DNA of 64,000 nt from Cytobacillus praedii (lineage in GTDB: Bacteria; Bacillota; Bacilli; Bacillales; Cytobacillaceae), in NCBI RefSeq assembly GCF_001439605.1, contig NZ_LMBX01000001.1:62001-126000 (forward strand). Direction: 5' to 3'. The position numbers were made by a program, and so were the translations under genes. This document shows, piece after piece, positions 43,597 through 53,662 of the stretch; position 1 is the stretch's first letter; every line of letters starts with the position of its first letter. The notes beneath the pieces were generated by a model. That model worked only from the letters and a program-made list of their open reading frames with translations, did not search any database and was not told the origin of the DNA.

Positions 43597-45147
43597 TTAT
43601 TTACTTGTGTCTATTAAGCCGCGTTGATAGCTGGCTATTTTTGTATATTCATTTGTTAATGCTCGAGAAAGGTTGATAAAAATCGGCAATAATTGTCTAT
43701 ATTCCTTAACAGCTTCAACATTTGGCGTGTGTTTAAAAGTGCTGCCAATCATTTCGGTGGCAACTTCAAATGAATGTATTTTGCCTGTCGCATAGAGCCC
43801 CAAAATGCAAGCGCCTAAACAAGAGCTTTCATAGCTTTCAGGAACGACTACTTCAGATTCAAAGATATCAGACATCATCTGTCTCCAAACCTCGGATCTA
43901 GCAAAGCCGCCAGTTGCTTGAATTCGTGTTACAGGGCTGTTCATACATTCCATTAAAGCCAAAAATACGGTATATAAATTGTAAATGACACCCTCTAATG
44001 CTGCGCGTATCATATGTTCTTTCTTATGTGAAAGGGTGAGACCGAAAAATGAGCCTCTTACATTGGGATTCCAAAGAGGTGCGCGTTCACCTGCAAGGTA
44101 AGGGTGAAATAATAGTCCATCAGCACCTGGCCTTACACGCTGAGCGATCTTCGTTAATACCTCATAAGGATCAATGCCTAGTCTTTTTGCTGTTTCAATT
44201 TCTGAAGAAGCAAATTCATCCCTTATCCAGCGAAGAATCATTCCCCCATTATTAACCGGTCCACCAATTACCCAATGCTTTTCGGTGAGGCAATAGCAAA
44301 ATATTCTGCCCTTTTCATCAGTTTGCGGCTTGTCAATAATCGTTCGAATGGCACCGCTAGTCCCAATTGTTACCGCGATTTCGCCTTTTCTAATCGCATT
44401 TACCCCTAGGTTAGAAAGCACGCCATCGCTTGCACCAATAATAAATGGGGTTTGCGGATTAATCCCAATCTGCCTTGCTAAATCAGGTTGACAGTTCTGA
44501 AATATGGTGGTTGTCGGTACGAGCTTAGATAATTGGGCACGTGTTACACCAGCAATTGCTATAGCTTCCTCATCCCAATCCAGTGTTTTGAGATTCATCA
44601 TGCCCATAGCTGAGGCAAGAGAGTAATCGACCACATATTGATCAAAAAATTGTTTAAAGATATATTCTTTGATTCCAATGTATTTTTTAGCCCTACCAGC
44701 GATTTCAGGCTGCTCATTCACAAGCCATGCAATTTTTGTTAACGGTGACATGGGATGAATGGGTGTACCTGTCCGTTTGTATATTTCATGTCCATTCAAT
44801 TCATCTTTTATTTTGTGTGCCCATGCTTCGCTGCGATTATCTGCCCAAGTGATACACGGGGTCAATGGCTGGTCATGTTCATCCATCGCAATCACACTAT
44901 GCATGGCACTGCTAAATGAAATAAATGATAGCGTTTTTTGCGGATGATTCTTCGTTATGTTCGAAATCGCTTTCAGAACAGCCTGGAAAATCTCTTCAGG
45001 GTCCTGTTCAGCTGTAGAAATATCCGGTGTGTAAAGGGGATATCCAATATTCTCTTGTTGGATGACCTCTCCCTTTTCAGTAAATAAAACAGCTTTCGTA
45101 CTTGTCGTGCCGATGTCTATACCTAACATATAGTTACTCATCTTCAA
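43597..45147 (-). CDS. gntK: Gluconokinase (FGGY family)
   Basis: A 516-residue sugar kinase that phosphorylates gluconate to 6-phosphogluconate. N-terminal phosphate motif GIDIGTTSTKAVLF, TWADNRSEAW, GASDGVLSNLG, GTSGAIR and C-terminal ATGGFARSEVWRQMMSDIF show the FGGY kinase fold. It starts at TTG after AAAGGAG and overlaps gntR by 14 nt; the ATG two codons later is the alternative. Confidence 0.95.
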   Translation of the reverse strand: MKMSNYMLGIDIGTTSTKAVLFTEKGEVIQQENIGYPLYTPDISTAEQDPEEIFQAVLKAISNITKNHPQKTLSFISFSSAMHSVIAMDEHDQPLTPCITWADNRSEAWAHKIKDELNGHEIYKRTGTPIHPMSPLTKIAWLVNEQPEIAGRAKKYIGIKEYIFKQFFDQYVVDYSLASAMGMMNLKTLDWDEEAIAIAGVTRAQLSKLVPTTTIFQNCQPDLARQIGINPQTPFIIGASDGVLSNLGVNAIRKGEIAVTIGTSGAIRTIIDKPQTDEKGRIFCYCLTEKHWVIGGPVNNGGMILRWIRDEFASSEIETAKRLGIDPYEVLTKIAQRVRPGADGLLFHPYLAGERAPLWNPNVRGSFFGLTLSHKKEHMIRAALEGVIYNLYTVFLALMECMNSPVTRIQATGGFARSEVWRQMMSDIFESEVVVPESYESSCLGACILGLYATGKIHSFEVATEMIGSTFKHTPNVEAVKEYRQLLPIFINLSRALTNEYTKIASYQRGLIDTSK

Positions 45148-45865
45148 GCTCGACTCCTTTAGATAGCATTTGTTGAGACATCCATAAATCCTCTACCTTC
45201 CCTTGGACATCATCAAAGTTTTGATGCAGGGATCTTACCATAAGCGTTCGATCTCTCGTTTTTATTGCTTCAATATACAGCTCATGATTTTCCACAATGC
45301 GTGTAAAATCTTCGTATTTTTCCTTAAAGCGAGCACGCATAGATAAAAGAATGAGGGATTCCATAACGGGTTTTAAATTATTCCAGATCATCAGCATATA
45401 GGAATGATTAATGGCACGAATAATCGTTTCATGGAATAAGACATCTTGATAAGAAAATTCATCGGCATCTTTAAATTTAATGGCCACTTTCATCATTTCA
45501 TGGATTTTGCTGAGCTCATTTACTAATTCATGAGTGTCCATCTTAACAAGTCGTTCAAACACAAACGTTTCTATAAGTAAACGTACATCGTAAATTTCTT
45601 CAATTTCTTTTTCTGTTAAGCCGATAACGACGGCACCCATTCTTTCTAACCGAATCATATTTTCCGAAGCAAGTATTTTTAATGCTTCACGAATAGGGGA
45701 TCGGCTCACAGCAAAATCAGCTGCCAATTTATTTTCAGAAAGGATGGTACCGCTTTCAATTAGGCCGGAAATAATTTGCATTCGAAGCTCACATGCTACG
45801 CGATCACCAGCCGAAGCTTTAGATAGCCATTTTTCTGGATAGAGAAATTCTTTTGGTTCAGTCAT
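45134..45865 (-). CDS. gntR: GntR family repressor of the gluconate operon
   Basis: A 243-residue FadR-subfamily regulator: winged helix (about 20-85) with ENKLAADFAVSRSPIREAL, then a helical ligand-binding domain with conserved metal/ligand histidines (FHETIIRAINH). It represses the operon and is released by gluconate in B. subtilis. A perfect copy of the B. subtilis GntR operator lies 27 nt upstream of its start. Confidence 0.95.
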   Translation of the reverse strand: MTEPKEFLYPEKWLSKASAGDRVACELRMQIISGLIESGTILSENKLAADFAVSRSPIREALKILASENMIRLERMGAVVIGLTEKEIEEIYDVRLLIETFVFERLVKMDTHELVNELSKIHEMMKVAIKFKDADEFSYQDVLFHETIIRAINHSYMLMIWNNLKPVMESLILLSMRARFKEKYEDFTRIVENHELYIEAIKTRDRTLMVRSLHQNFDDVQGKVEDLWMSQQMLSKGVELEDE

Positions 45866-45892
45866 AAAATCACCTTCTTCAATTGATGAAGT

Positions 45893-45910
45893 ATACTTGT
45901 ATACAAGTAT
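45893..45910. promoter_or_regulatory. GntR operator
   Basis: ATACTTGTATACAAGTAT, a perfect 18-bp palindrome and the known operator sequence of the B. subtilis gnt operon. Confidence 0.92.
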
Positions 45911-45931
45911 TATAACTGAGATCTTTCATTG

Positions 45932-45945
45932 TGCAAACGCTTTTA
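45932..45945 (-). promoter_or_regulatory. Possible cre site upstream of gntR
   Basis: TGCAAACGCTTTTA matches the CcpA cre consensus TGNAANCGNTNNCA except at one position. The gnt operon is under CcpA control in B. subtilis. Confidence 0.5.
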
Positions 45946-46059
45946 ATTATTCTGCCTCTATGCATATATTGGAAACCTATTATTAAATAAAATGGATGAT
46001 GGAGAATTTCGACGTGACGTTTTCCTTCATAGTTTATGTTATATTGGCGAAAATACTCG

Positions 46060-46108
46060 AATATGACAATACGCCATGTCCATATCGGACATGGCGTATT
46101 GTCATATT
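46060..46108. terminator. Large perfect palindrome resembling the queF terminator
   Basis: Two perfectly complementary 22-nt arms (46060-46081, 46087-46108) contain GCCATGTCC/GGACATGGC, the same core as the terminator at 39160-39190. The following stretch CAATAGAATGGTTG is also shared with the queF leader. No preQ1 aptamer precedes it. It looks like a duplicated piece of that leader, now between gntR and the GyrI-like gene. Confidence 0.6.
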
Positions 46109-46264
46109 TTATTCTCTATGTTTTCAATAGAATGGTTGGGAACCTTTAGTGGCATAAGAAGGATTAGGATAGGAAAGGGAGCAATTTAAGAATCATCTCT
46201 CCTAGTTGCTGATTATAAAATGAATTCTATATAAATGTTTCATGCGCGAGTCTAAATCTTCCTC

Positions 46265-46750
46265 TTACTTTTTCTGAACAGCAATAAAGACATCAATTTC
46301 ATTATCGGAATCATTTGGCTTGTAACGTTCATCCCATCGTTCCATATCATATCTAATGGGTGCGTAGCCGTTTTCCCCTAGCCATTTGCCGTATAAGTAA
46401 TCATAAGTTTTATACAATTCTGCTTCAGGTCCTTGATGAGTGTAAGTGACATAGAAATTCTCCGGAATCGTGTGGAGAATGGCTCCCTCAGGGACGTCGC
46501 TTGCATTAGATACCTCATAGCCAATGATTTGTGTGAATGAATCCTCTAAGGCATTAAAGTCCTTTTTCATAGGGTATAGCTGAATTAAATAGATGTGATT
46601 GCCGCATTTATTCAGAATTCCTTCGGCGTTTTCTTGTAATCTAGCCAATGTTTCTTTGCCTAGATCTCCTTCTTCAATTTCCCGCAGATTTGCTTCAAAT
46701 TGATAACCGATTACATGAAAGGCTTCTTTCTTCATTACTTTTGGTTCCAT
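46265..46750 (-). CDS. GyrI-like small-molecule-binding domain protein
   Basis: A 161-residue stand-alone GyrI/AraC effector-binding (SOUL-like) domain: N-terminal KKEAFHVIGYQFEANL, and YTHQGPEAELYKTYDYLYGKWL with the C-terminal DVFIAV strand. Such proteins bind small molecules or drugs. There is no DNA-binding domain. Monocistronic, with AAAGGAG before ATG. Function unknown beyond the fold. Confidence 0.82.
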   Translation of the reverse strand: MEPKVMKKEAFHVIGYQFEANLREIEEGDLGKETLARLQENAEGILNKCGNHIYLIQLYPMKKDFNALEDSFTQIIGYEVSNASDVPEGAILHTIPENFYVTYTHQGPEAELYKTYDYLYGKWLGENGYAPIRYDMERWDERYKPNDSDNEIDVFIAVQKK

Positions 46751-47038
46751 CTTGTGAAACTCTCCTTTGTCATTTACTATGATTTATTCTAAATAGCCGG
46801 ACATATCTGTGATTTAAATTATGCAAAATGGATTTGTATGTGGGGTCTAAGAGGTGAAATTTGTTGTTGTAAGATTAACTTCTCTATTCTTTTGTTTTTC
46901 CCTTCCTAATATGGAATATTTCTTTCAAACGTAACGATGAGGGATCTCCTAAGGTCAGAGTCAAGGTTTGTTAATAAAGAATATTTAAGAGAAAATAGAG
47001 ATGCTATAATAATAAAAAAGTGCAATCAGGAGATTTCA

Positions 47039-48307
47039 ATGTCTTTTTCAAAAAAATATGCAAGTAAGCATTTTTATCAAACGGATGGATTTATAGTGGG
47101 TATTATTGCTTTATTGACAGCGGTTCTAAGTGAAGTGAAAGTAGTTCCCTTCGATGGTGAGGTTTTTCGATTTGGTCTTGGCAGCATTACCTTCTTTCTT
47201 CTTATTCTCATTTGGTCTCCAATATCTCTTATTCGTACAGGGAGTATCACAGGGATCACGGTTGTTGGCTTCCGTGTGATCGAGGATTTTTTTATTAGTG
47301 ATATCACTATTTCGGCAAGTGTATGGAGTCATTTGCCAGCGCTATTATTTTATTTAGTATTTGCGCTTGGCTTACATACAATTAAAATCGAACGGTATAA
47401 AACCTTTCCGCTTATTTTGGGAGCTTGGGCTACTCTTTTTGAATTGATCGGAAACATATTAGAATACATCATGAGGCACGGATTGCTGCATCAAACGAAT
47501 GATTTCAGGGACTGGGTATTATTGTTTGGTGTTGCATTGTTCCGCAGTTACTTTGTGGTAGGATTATACAGCTCCATTACCGTTTCAGAGCAAAAGAAAA
47601 GGATGCAAGAAATGCTTGAGGTCGGTTCTGAACTATATGGGGAAGTGCTCTACTTGCAGAAATCAATGAACCATATTGAGCAAATAACTGCCGAGAGCTT
47701 TGATTTATATCGGAAATTAAAAAAGAATGATCAGCATCAGCTAAGTATTAAAGCCCTTCGTATTGCTCAAGAAATCCATGAAGTGAAAAAGGATTCGCAA
47801 AGGATTTTAGCAGGGCTGATGAAAGTAACAGGAAGGGAAAATAGTGATACTCTTTTTCTTGCAGACGTACTGGACTTGGTTGTGGTGGCAAATGAAAAGT
47901 ATGGTGAATTGTTAAAGAAAAAGATCACCTTTTATATAAATTTATCTGTTAATTTTGAAACAAATCAGCTTATTCCTCTTCTTGCTTTATTAAATAATCT
48001 CACTGCCAATGCGGTCGAATCTATAAATGAAAATGGGGAAATTCATTTTGACATAAGGGAAGAATCGCCGCATATTTGTTTTGTCATTAAGGATTCAGGC
48101 AAAGGAATTGCAGAAGAAGATGTTTCCATTATTTTTGAACCGGGTTATACAACAAAATTTGATGATGAAGGTGTTGCTGCAACAGGGATTGGACTATCCC
48201 ATGTCAGCGAAATTGTTCAAAAGCTAGAAGGACAAATTCAAGTGGAGACTTCTGCTAAGGGAACGATTTTTCAAATTCGCATTCCAATTAAAAATATACG
48301 AAAGTGA
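47039..48307 (+). CDS. glnK: Sensor histidine kinase, GlnK (YcbA)-like
   Basis: About 422 residues: six N-terminal transmembrane helices (about 15-185), then a coiled-coil dimerisation region and a HATPase domain of the DcuS/CitA/GlnK type with NLTANAVESINENGEIHF, DSGKGIAEED and ATGIGLSHVSEIVQKLEG. ATG 47039 follows CAGGAGA; an earlier in-frame start would add an unlikely 34-residue tail. It is paired with a YcbB/GlnL-type regulator. In B. subtilis GlnK/GlnL senses glutamine; the ligand here is an inference, possibly an amino acid or dicarboxylate carried by the DAACS transporter that follows. Confidence 0.8.
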   Translation: MSFSKKYASKHFYQTDGFIVGIIALLTAVLSEVKVVPFDGEVFRFGLGSITFFLLILIWSPISLIRTGSITGITVVGFRVIEDFFISDITISASVWSHLPALLFYLVFALGLHTIKIERYKTFPLILGAWATLFELIGNILEYIMRHGLLHQTNDFRDWVLLFGVALFRSYFVVGLYSSITVSEQKKRMQEMLEVGSELYGEVLYLQKSMNHIEQITAESFDLYRKLKKNDQHQLSIKALRIAQEIHEVKKDSQRILAGLMKVTGRENSDTLFLADVLDLVVVANEKYGELLKKKITFYINLSVNFETNQLIPLLALLNNLTANAVESINENGEIHFDIREESPHICFVIKDSGKGIAEEDVSIIFEPGYTTKFDDEGVAATGIGLSHVSEIVQKLEGQIQVETSAKGTIFQIRIPIKNIRK

Positions 48308-48318
48308 GTTGAACGATC

Positions 48319-49209
48319 CTGCGTTATTTCATTGTCGATGATGATCCAGCAAGCAGAACGATGCTAAAAAATATAATTATAGATGGAGATTTGGGAGTTG
48401 TCATAGGGGAAGCAGAAAGCGGTGCATCTGGACTTCAGACAATCCTTACAATTAACCCGGATGTTGTTTTAATCGACTTACTAATGCCGGAGTTAGATGG
48501 AATAGAAACGATTGAGCTTTTGGGGAAGAAAGGGTTTCAGGGCCAATTTATTATGATTTCCCAGATTGAAAACAAAGAAATGGTTGGGGAGGCATATGAA
48601 AAGGGAATCGAGTTTTTTATTCATAAGCCAATCAATCGTGTGGAAGTGCAAAGTATCTTAAAGAAGACAGCTGAACAATTTCGGCTAAAAGGTTCACTGC
48701 TGACAATTCAGGAGTCTTTGGCAAATATCGGGTTAGCAAATCAAATAAAAAGGCAGTCAAGTGTAAAGGAAATTGTCTTAACGACTTTAAATGATATGGG
48801 GATCATTGGAGAAGCAGGAAGCGATGACATTATAGCGATTATTGAATTTTTGATGATTCAGGAACATAAGGTTGCACAATTGCCCCCTTTGAAAGATTTA
48901 TATGAGGCGGTTGCGAAAAAGCAAGGATGTCCTGATTCAGATATAAATAAAGAAAGTAAAGCAATGGAACAGCGAATTCGCAGAACGCTTCTCGCGGCAA
49001 CTAATAATTTAGCTTCATTAGGGGCTATTGATTATACGAATCATGAGTTTGAATATTATGCCCCAAGATACTTTGACTTTCAGGAAATAAGAAAACAAAT
49101 GATATTTATACAAGAAGGAAAAGATGAGCCAATAAGGATAAAAATTAATAGCAAAAAATTTCTTCAAGTGCTTTATCTAGAAACACTGGAAAAATACAGC
49201 CAGAATTAG
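48319..49209 (+). CDS. glnL: Response regulator, GlnL (YcbB)-like
   Basis: About 296 residues. The receiver (about 1-125) has acidic pocket FIVDDDPASR, phospho-Asp in VVLIDLLMPELDG and Lys in FIHKPINR; the C-terminal YcbB domain (about 135-290) includes KAMEQRIRRTLLAATNNLASLG. The first in-frame ATG (48361) would remove the acidic pocket. The codons before FIVDDD read ACG ATC CTG CGT TAT after a TGA, so the likely start is the CTG at 48319, 11 nt after the kinase stop. The frame is otherwise intact. Confidence 0.75.
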   Translation: MRYFIVDDDPASRTMLKNIIIDGDLGVVIGEAESGASGLQTILTINPDVVLIDLLMPELDGIETIELLGKKGFQGQFIMISQIENKEMVGEAYEKGIEFFIHKPINRVEVQSILKKTAEQFRLKGSLLTIQESLANIGLANQIKRQSSVKEIVLTTLNDMGIIGEAGSDDIIAIIEFLMIQEHKVAQLPPLKDLYEAVAKKQGCPDSDINKESKAMEQRIRRTLLAATNNLASLGAIDYTNHEFEYYAPRYFDFQEIRKQMIFIQEGKDEPIRIKINSKKFLQVLYLETLEKYSQN

Positions 49210-49313
49210 TTAAATAATGGCTCATTTTAAAATTATTAAAAAATATAAATGTCGGATTTAGTAGGATTGAGTAAGTCGCCCGTAAAATTATTTTAATAAG
49301 CTATCTCAGCTAG

Positions 49314-49327
49314 AGAAAGCGTTTTCA
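49314..49327 (+). promoter_or_regulatory. cre-like site before the DAACS transporter
   Basis: AGAAAGCGTTTTCA matches the CcpA cre consensus closely and sits about 25 nt before the start codon, suggesting catabolite repression. Confidence 0.6.
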
Positions 49328-49352
49328 TTCGTATAAAAGGGGTGACTTCTTG

Positions 49353-50648
49353 ATGAAGAAAAAGTTTAAATTTTCTTTGGCATATCAAATACTTACCGGT
49401 CTGGTACTGGGGATTGTTATTGGAGCCATTTTCTACGGGAATCCGGCAGTAGAAACGTACTTACAGCCTATTGGCACCATTTTCCTCAATATGATCAAGA
49501 TGATTGTTGTGCCAATCATTATTTCTACTTTAATTCTAGGTGTTGCTGGAACTGGAGATATCAAACAGCTAGGGAAGCTTGGCGGGAAAACACTGATCTA
49601 TTTTGAAGTTGTTACAACGATTGCCATTATTGTCGGTGTATTAGCAGCAAATATTTTTCAGCCAGGTCATGGGATAGATATGTCGTCCCTTTCAAAAGGG
49701 AACATTGATCAATATGTTGAAACGACGGAAGAAGTACAAAGTGAAAGCCATGGGGTTTTGGATATCCTTGTCGACATCGTTCCAAGTAACGTGATTAAAT
49801 CGATGTCTGAAGGCGATATGCTGCCAATTATTTTCTTTTCCGTGTTATTCGGTTTAGGGATTGCAGCCATTGGTGAAAAGGGGAAACCAGTGCTTGCATT
49901 CTTCGAGGGGATGGCAGAGGCCATGTTCTGGGTGACAAACATGATTATGAAGTTTGCCCCATTTGGTGTATTTGCTTTAATTGGTGTAACGGTTTCAAAA
50001 TTCGGGCTGGAATCCTTACTTCCATTAGGGAAATTAATGATTCTTGTTTACGCAACGATGGCATTCTTTATTGTGATCGTGCTTGGCGGGATTGCAAAAC
50101 TGGTCGGCATTAACATTTTCCATTTGATCAAAGTATTGAAGGATGAGCTGCTGTTGGCCTATTCAACTTCTAGTTCGGAGACTGTATTGCCTAAAGTAAT
50201 TCAGAAGATGGAGAAATTCGGCTGTCCGAAAGATATTGTTTCTTTTGTTGTTCCGACAGGGTATTCCTTTAATCTGGATGGGTCTACACTATATCAAGCG
50301 CTAGCGGCATTATTTATTGCCCAAATGTATAATATTGATTTAAGTATTACGCAGCAAATTACATTAGTATTAGTATTGATGGTGACGTCAAAGGGAATCG
50401 CTGGGGTGCCAGGAGTATCCTTTGTTGTTTTACTGGCAACGCTGGGAACGGTAGGAATACCTTTAGAAGGTCTTGCGTTTATTGCGGGAATTGACAGACT
50501 TCTTGATATGGCACGTACAGTTGTAAACGTGATCGGCAATGCATTGGCTACGGTTGTCATGTCTAAATGGGAAGGCCGATTTGACTCTAAGAAAAAAGTA
50601 GAATACTACTCATCTATTAATCAGCCAGAGGAAACGGTTCAAGCATAA
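49353..50648 (+). CDS. Dicarboxylate/amino acid:cation symporter (DAACS, GltP/DctA type)
   Basis: About 431 residues with eight transmembrane segments and the two family re-entrant loops, the second with STSSSETVLPKVIQKME. VVPTGYSFNLDGSTLYQALAALF (broken over helix 7) and GVPGVSFVVLLATL bind substrate and Na+. It imports glutamate, aspartate or C4-dicarboxylates. It lies 140 nt downstream of a GlnK/GlnL-type two-component system, which is the likely activator. ATG 49353 is preferred to the TTG one codon earlier. Confidence 0.93.
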   Translation: MKKKFKFSLAYQILTGLVLGIVIGAIFYGNPAVETYLQPIGTIFLNMIKMIVVPIIISTLILGVAGTGDIKQLGKLGGKTLIYFEVVTTIAIIVGVLAANIFQPGHGIDMSSLSKGNIDQYVETTEEVQSESHGVLDILVDIVPSNVIKSMSEGDMLPIIFFSVLFGLGIAAIGEKGKPVLAFFEGMAEAMFWVTNMIMKFAPFGVFALIGVTVSKFGLESLLPLGKLMILVYATMAFFIVIVLGGIAKLVGINIFHLIKVLKDELLLAYSTSSSETVLPKVIQKMEKFGCPKDIVSFVVPTGYSFNLDGSTLYQALAALFIAQMYNIDLSITQQITLVLVLMVTSKGIAGVPGVSFVVLLATLGTVGIPLEGLAFIAGIDRLLDMARTVVNVIGNALATVVMSKWEGRFDSKKKVEYYSSINQPEETVQA

Positions 50649-50804
50649 TATGATGTGGGACAGGGGGGACAGGAACCTTGTCCCTTCTATATTTCTTGGA
50701 TACTGGATTCTATTTATTACTATTAACATAGTAAAATGTTGTTATTGACATTAATCTAGTTTCCTGCAATAATAAGGTCAATTAAATATTGGTACCTTTA
50801 ATTC

Positions 50805-50928
50805 AGTCCAGAGAGGCTGACAAGGACAGCGGAAGTTAACAATTATTCATGGGATGCGTATATTGGCAGCCTGTGTTTATTGTGAACGAAAGGGGTTTAT
50901 TGTCAGATATGGCGATAAACCCCTTTTT
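50805..50928 (+). promoter_or_regulatory. PyrR-binding attenuator leader of codB-codA
   Basis: AGTCCAGAGAGGCTGACAAG at 50805-50824 matches the conserved PyrR-binding anti-antiterminator loop of Bacillus pyr leaders. It is followed by a terminator (arms AAAGGGGTTTAT 50889-50900 and ATAAACCCCTTT 50915-50926, then T residues). PyrR with UMP would promote termination, so codBA should be shut down when pyrimidines are plentiful. Confidence 0.85.
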
Positions 50929-50983
50929 GTTTTGTCCGAGCTTATTTCAGGACCAATTTCAACACAAAATTGGAGGAATATGC

Positions 50984-52261
50984 ATGGAAAAGATAGATTT
51001 AGAGTTTTCACTACAGCCTGTACCAAAGGAACATCGAACGGGGTTTTGGAAGATCCTCGCTGTTATGCTCGGCTTTACATTCTTCTCAGCAAGCATGTGG
51101 TCTGGCGGGACATTAGGGAACGGTCTATCATTTAGCAACTTTATTCTGATCGTATTAGCAGGTAATTTAATTCTTGGGATTTACACTGGGGCATTAGCCT
51201 ACATTGCAGCTAAAACAGGGTTATCTACGCATTTGCTGACTAAATATGCTTTTGGTGAAAAGGGTTCTTATCTATCATCTCTTTTGTTAGGGATTACGCA
51301 AGTCGGCTGGTTTGGTGTAGGAGTAGCCATGTTTGCAGTGCCGGTTCAAAAGGCAACAGGGCTTAATGTTTACTTTTTAATCATTGTTTCTGGAATTTTA
51401 ATGACGATTACAGCGATCTATGGAATTAAAGCACTAGCTATACTAGGAGTTGTTGCAGTGCCTTCGATCGCCATTTTAGGAAGCTACTCTGTTTTAGAGG
51501 CTACAGAAACGGCTGGCGGATTTCAAGGCCTAATGGATTATCAGCCGCTTGAAGCAATGGGATTGGCAACGGCGATAACTATTTGCATCGGCTCATTTAT
51601 CAGTGGCGGAACTCTTACTCCTGATTTTGCCCGGTTTGCAAAGACTGCACGCTCTGGGGTAGTTTCAACAGTTATTGCTTTCTTTCTCGGAAATTCACTC
51701 ATGTTCTTGTTTGGTGCAGTAGGAGCGATTGTTTATAATAAATCGGATATATCCGATGTGATGTTTTTACAAGGATTAATTATACCGGCTATTATTGTAC
51801 TCGGTTTAAATATTTGGACGACAAATGAAAATGCCTTATATGCTTCAAGTTTAGGATTTGCCAATATAACAAAAATCTCTAAAAGGAAGATCGTTGTTTT
51901 TAACGGGACTGTTGGAACAATCACAGCGATGTGGCTATACAATCACTTTGTTGGCTTTTTGACTATACTAGGATCTACATTGCCATCCATTGGAGCGATC
52001 GTATTAGTCGACTATTTCTTATTGAAGCGTGGAAAGTACAAACCATTTAATGAAATGAAATTTAAAGCGGTCAATTGGCTAGCAATCGTTGCGTGGGTAG
52101 GAGGAGTTGCAGCTGCGAACTTTATTCCAGGCATTCCACCGATTAATGGCCTAGTAGGAACCGCAATTCTTTACGCTGTTCTAATGAAGACAATTCCACA
52201 GCGTGAGGATGCAGTTAATCATTTGGATATTAGAAAAGGCGGGGAAATAAATGATTATTAA
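50984..52261 (+). CDS. codB: Cytosine permease (CodB-type, NCS1 family)
   Basis: A 425-residue NCS1 transporter with about twelve transmembrane segments. [20 protein letters not shown] in helix 1, [19 protein letters not shown] and [17 protein letters not shown] are the substrate-pathway segments of CodB-like permeases. ATG 50984 follows TTGGAGG; longer starts would run into the PyrR attenuator terminator. It overlaps codA by 11 nt, so the operon takes up cytosine and deaminates it. Confidence 0.93.
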   Translation: MEKIDLEFSLQPVPKEHRTGFWKILAVMLGFTFFSASMWSGGTLGNGLSFSNFILIVLAGNLILGIYTGALAYIAAKTGLSTHLLTKYAFGEKGSYLSSLLLGITQVGWFGVGVAMFAVPVQKATGLNVYFLIIVSGILMTITAIYGIKALAILGVVAVPSIAILGSYSVLEATETAGGFQGLMDYQPLEAMGLATAITICIGSFISGGTLTPDFARFAKTARSGVVSTVIAFFLGNSLMFLFGAVGAIVYNKSDISDVMFLQGLIIPAIIVLGLNIWTTNENALYASSLGFANITKISKRKIVVFNGTVGTITAMWLYNHFVGFLTILGSTLPSIGAIVLVDYFLLKRGKYKPFNEMKFKAVNWLAIVAWVGGVAAANFIPGIPPINGLVGTAILYAVLMKTIPQREDAVNHLDIRKGGEINDY

Positions 52262-53519
52262 ACAAGCAAAGCTTAGAGGAAAAGATGGATTCTGGAATAT
52301 TGTTGTCCAAGATGGAAAGATAAGCAAGGTGACACAAACCTTGGAAGAGCTTTCTGGTCATGAAATCATTGATGTTGGTGGGGCGCTTGTTCTTCCTCCT
52401 TTTATTGAACCGCATATCCATTTAGATACAACCTTAACAGCTGGTGAGCCGGAATGGAATAAAAGCGGGACCTTGTTTGAGGGGATTCAAAGATGGTCAC
52501 AAAGAAAAGAAACATTAACATTTGAAGATGTGAAGACAAGATCAAAAACAGCCTTAAAATGGCAAATTGCTCAAGGAATACAGCATGTCCGTACACATGT
52601 AGATGTAACAGATCCAAAGCTTACAGCTTTAAAAGCCATGCTTGAAGTGAAAGAGGAAATGGCTCCTTATGTAGATATTCAATTGGTTGCTTTTCCACAG
52701 GAGGGAATCCTTTCCTATCCGAATGGGGTCGAACTATTAGAAGAGTCTTTAAAGATGGGGGCAGATGCAGTCGGAGGCATCCCGCATTTTGAATTTACTC
52801 GTGAATATGGTGTGGAATCATTAAAAAAAGCATTTGACCTTGCGGAAAAATATGATCGATTAGTGGATATTCACTGTGATGAAATTGATGATGAGCAATC
52901 CCGGTTTGTCGAAGTAGTAGCAAAAGAGGCATATGAGCGTGGAATAGGTACGCGCACAACTGCAAGCCATACAACAGCCATGGGTTCGTATAATGATGCA
53001 TACACTTACAAGCTGTTTCGACTATTAAAGCTTTCGTCTATTAACTTTGTATCAAATCCGCTTGTTAACATTCATCTTCAAGGACGTTTCGATACGTATC
53101 CGAAAAGAAGAGGCTTAACAAGAGTCAAGGAACTTCAAGAGGCAGGATTAAATATTTGCTTCGGTCATGATGATATTTTTGATCCATGGTATCCGCTTGG
53201 AACAGGGAATATGCTCCAAGTATTGCATATGGGGATTCATGCTTCACAATTGATGGGCTACGACCAAATCGTAAATTCTATTGATTTAATTACGAGCAAT
53301 AGTGCGAAAACACTTCAAATTGAGGAAGTCTATGGAATAGAAGAAGGAAAACCAGCGAACTTTATTGTTTTATCTGCTGAAAACGAATATGAAGCCATTC
53401 GCAAGCAGGCATCAGTAAGATATTCCTTCCGAAACGGCAAAATGATCGCAGAAACAAAACCAAGTGAAACAACTATAACACTCAACCAAACAAAAGAAAG
53501 CGTCAATTTTAATAGATAA
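52251..53519 (+). CDS. codA: Cytosine deaminase
   Basis: A 422-residue amidohydrolase converting cytosine to uracil. Metal-site motifs: [13 protein letters not shown] (HxH), [15 protein letters not shown] (conserved Glu and His), [18 protein letters not shown] (His) and [15 protein letters not shown] (Asp). Length is typical. Overlapping codB and under the same PyrR attenuator, it forms the pyrimidine-salvage pair of the window. Confidence 0.95.
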   Translation: MIIKQAKLRGKDGFWNIVVQDGKISKVTQTLEELSGHEIIDVGGALVLPPFIEPHIHLDTTLTAGEPEWNKSGTLFEGIQRWSQRKETLTFEDVKTRSKTALKWQIAQGIQHVRTHVDVTDPKLTALKAMLEVKEEMAPYVDIQLVAFPQEGILSYPNGVELLEESLKMGADAVGGIPHFEFTREYGVESLKKAFDLAEKYDRLVDIHCDEIDDEQSRFVEVVAKEAYERGIGTRTTASHTTAMGSYNDAYTYKLFRLLKLSSINFVSNPLVNIHLQGRFDTYPKRRGLTRVKELQEAGLNICFGHDDIFDPWYPLGTGNMLQVLHMGIHASQLMGYDQIVNSIDLITSNSAKTLQIEEVYGIEEGKPANFIVLSAENEYEAIRKQASVRYSFRNGKMIAETKPSETTITLNQTKESVNFNR

Positions 53520-53607
53520 TAGGACAGGCTGTCCCAGATGGAACAATATAATTTTGAACGGTACCTATTGAAAATGAATTCCTATTATTTTTTTCTTAAG
53601 TATAGAA

Positions 53608-53662
53608 CCTCGCAATTTGGTAATAGCTTGATTCAGCTGAATACCAAATTGGGGGTTTTTTT
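53608..53662 (+). terminator. Terminator of codBA
   Basis: CGCAATTTGGTA/TACCAAATTGGGG stem followed by seven T residues. Confidence 0.85.
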
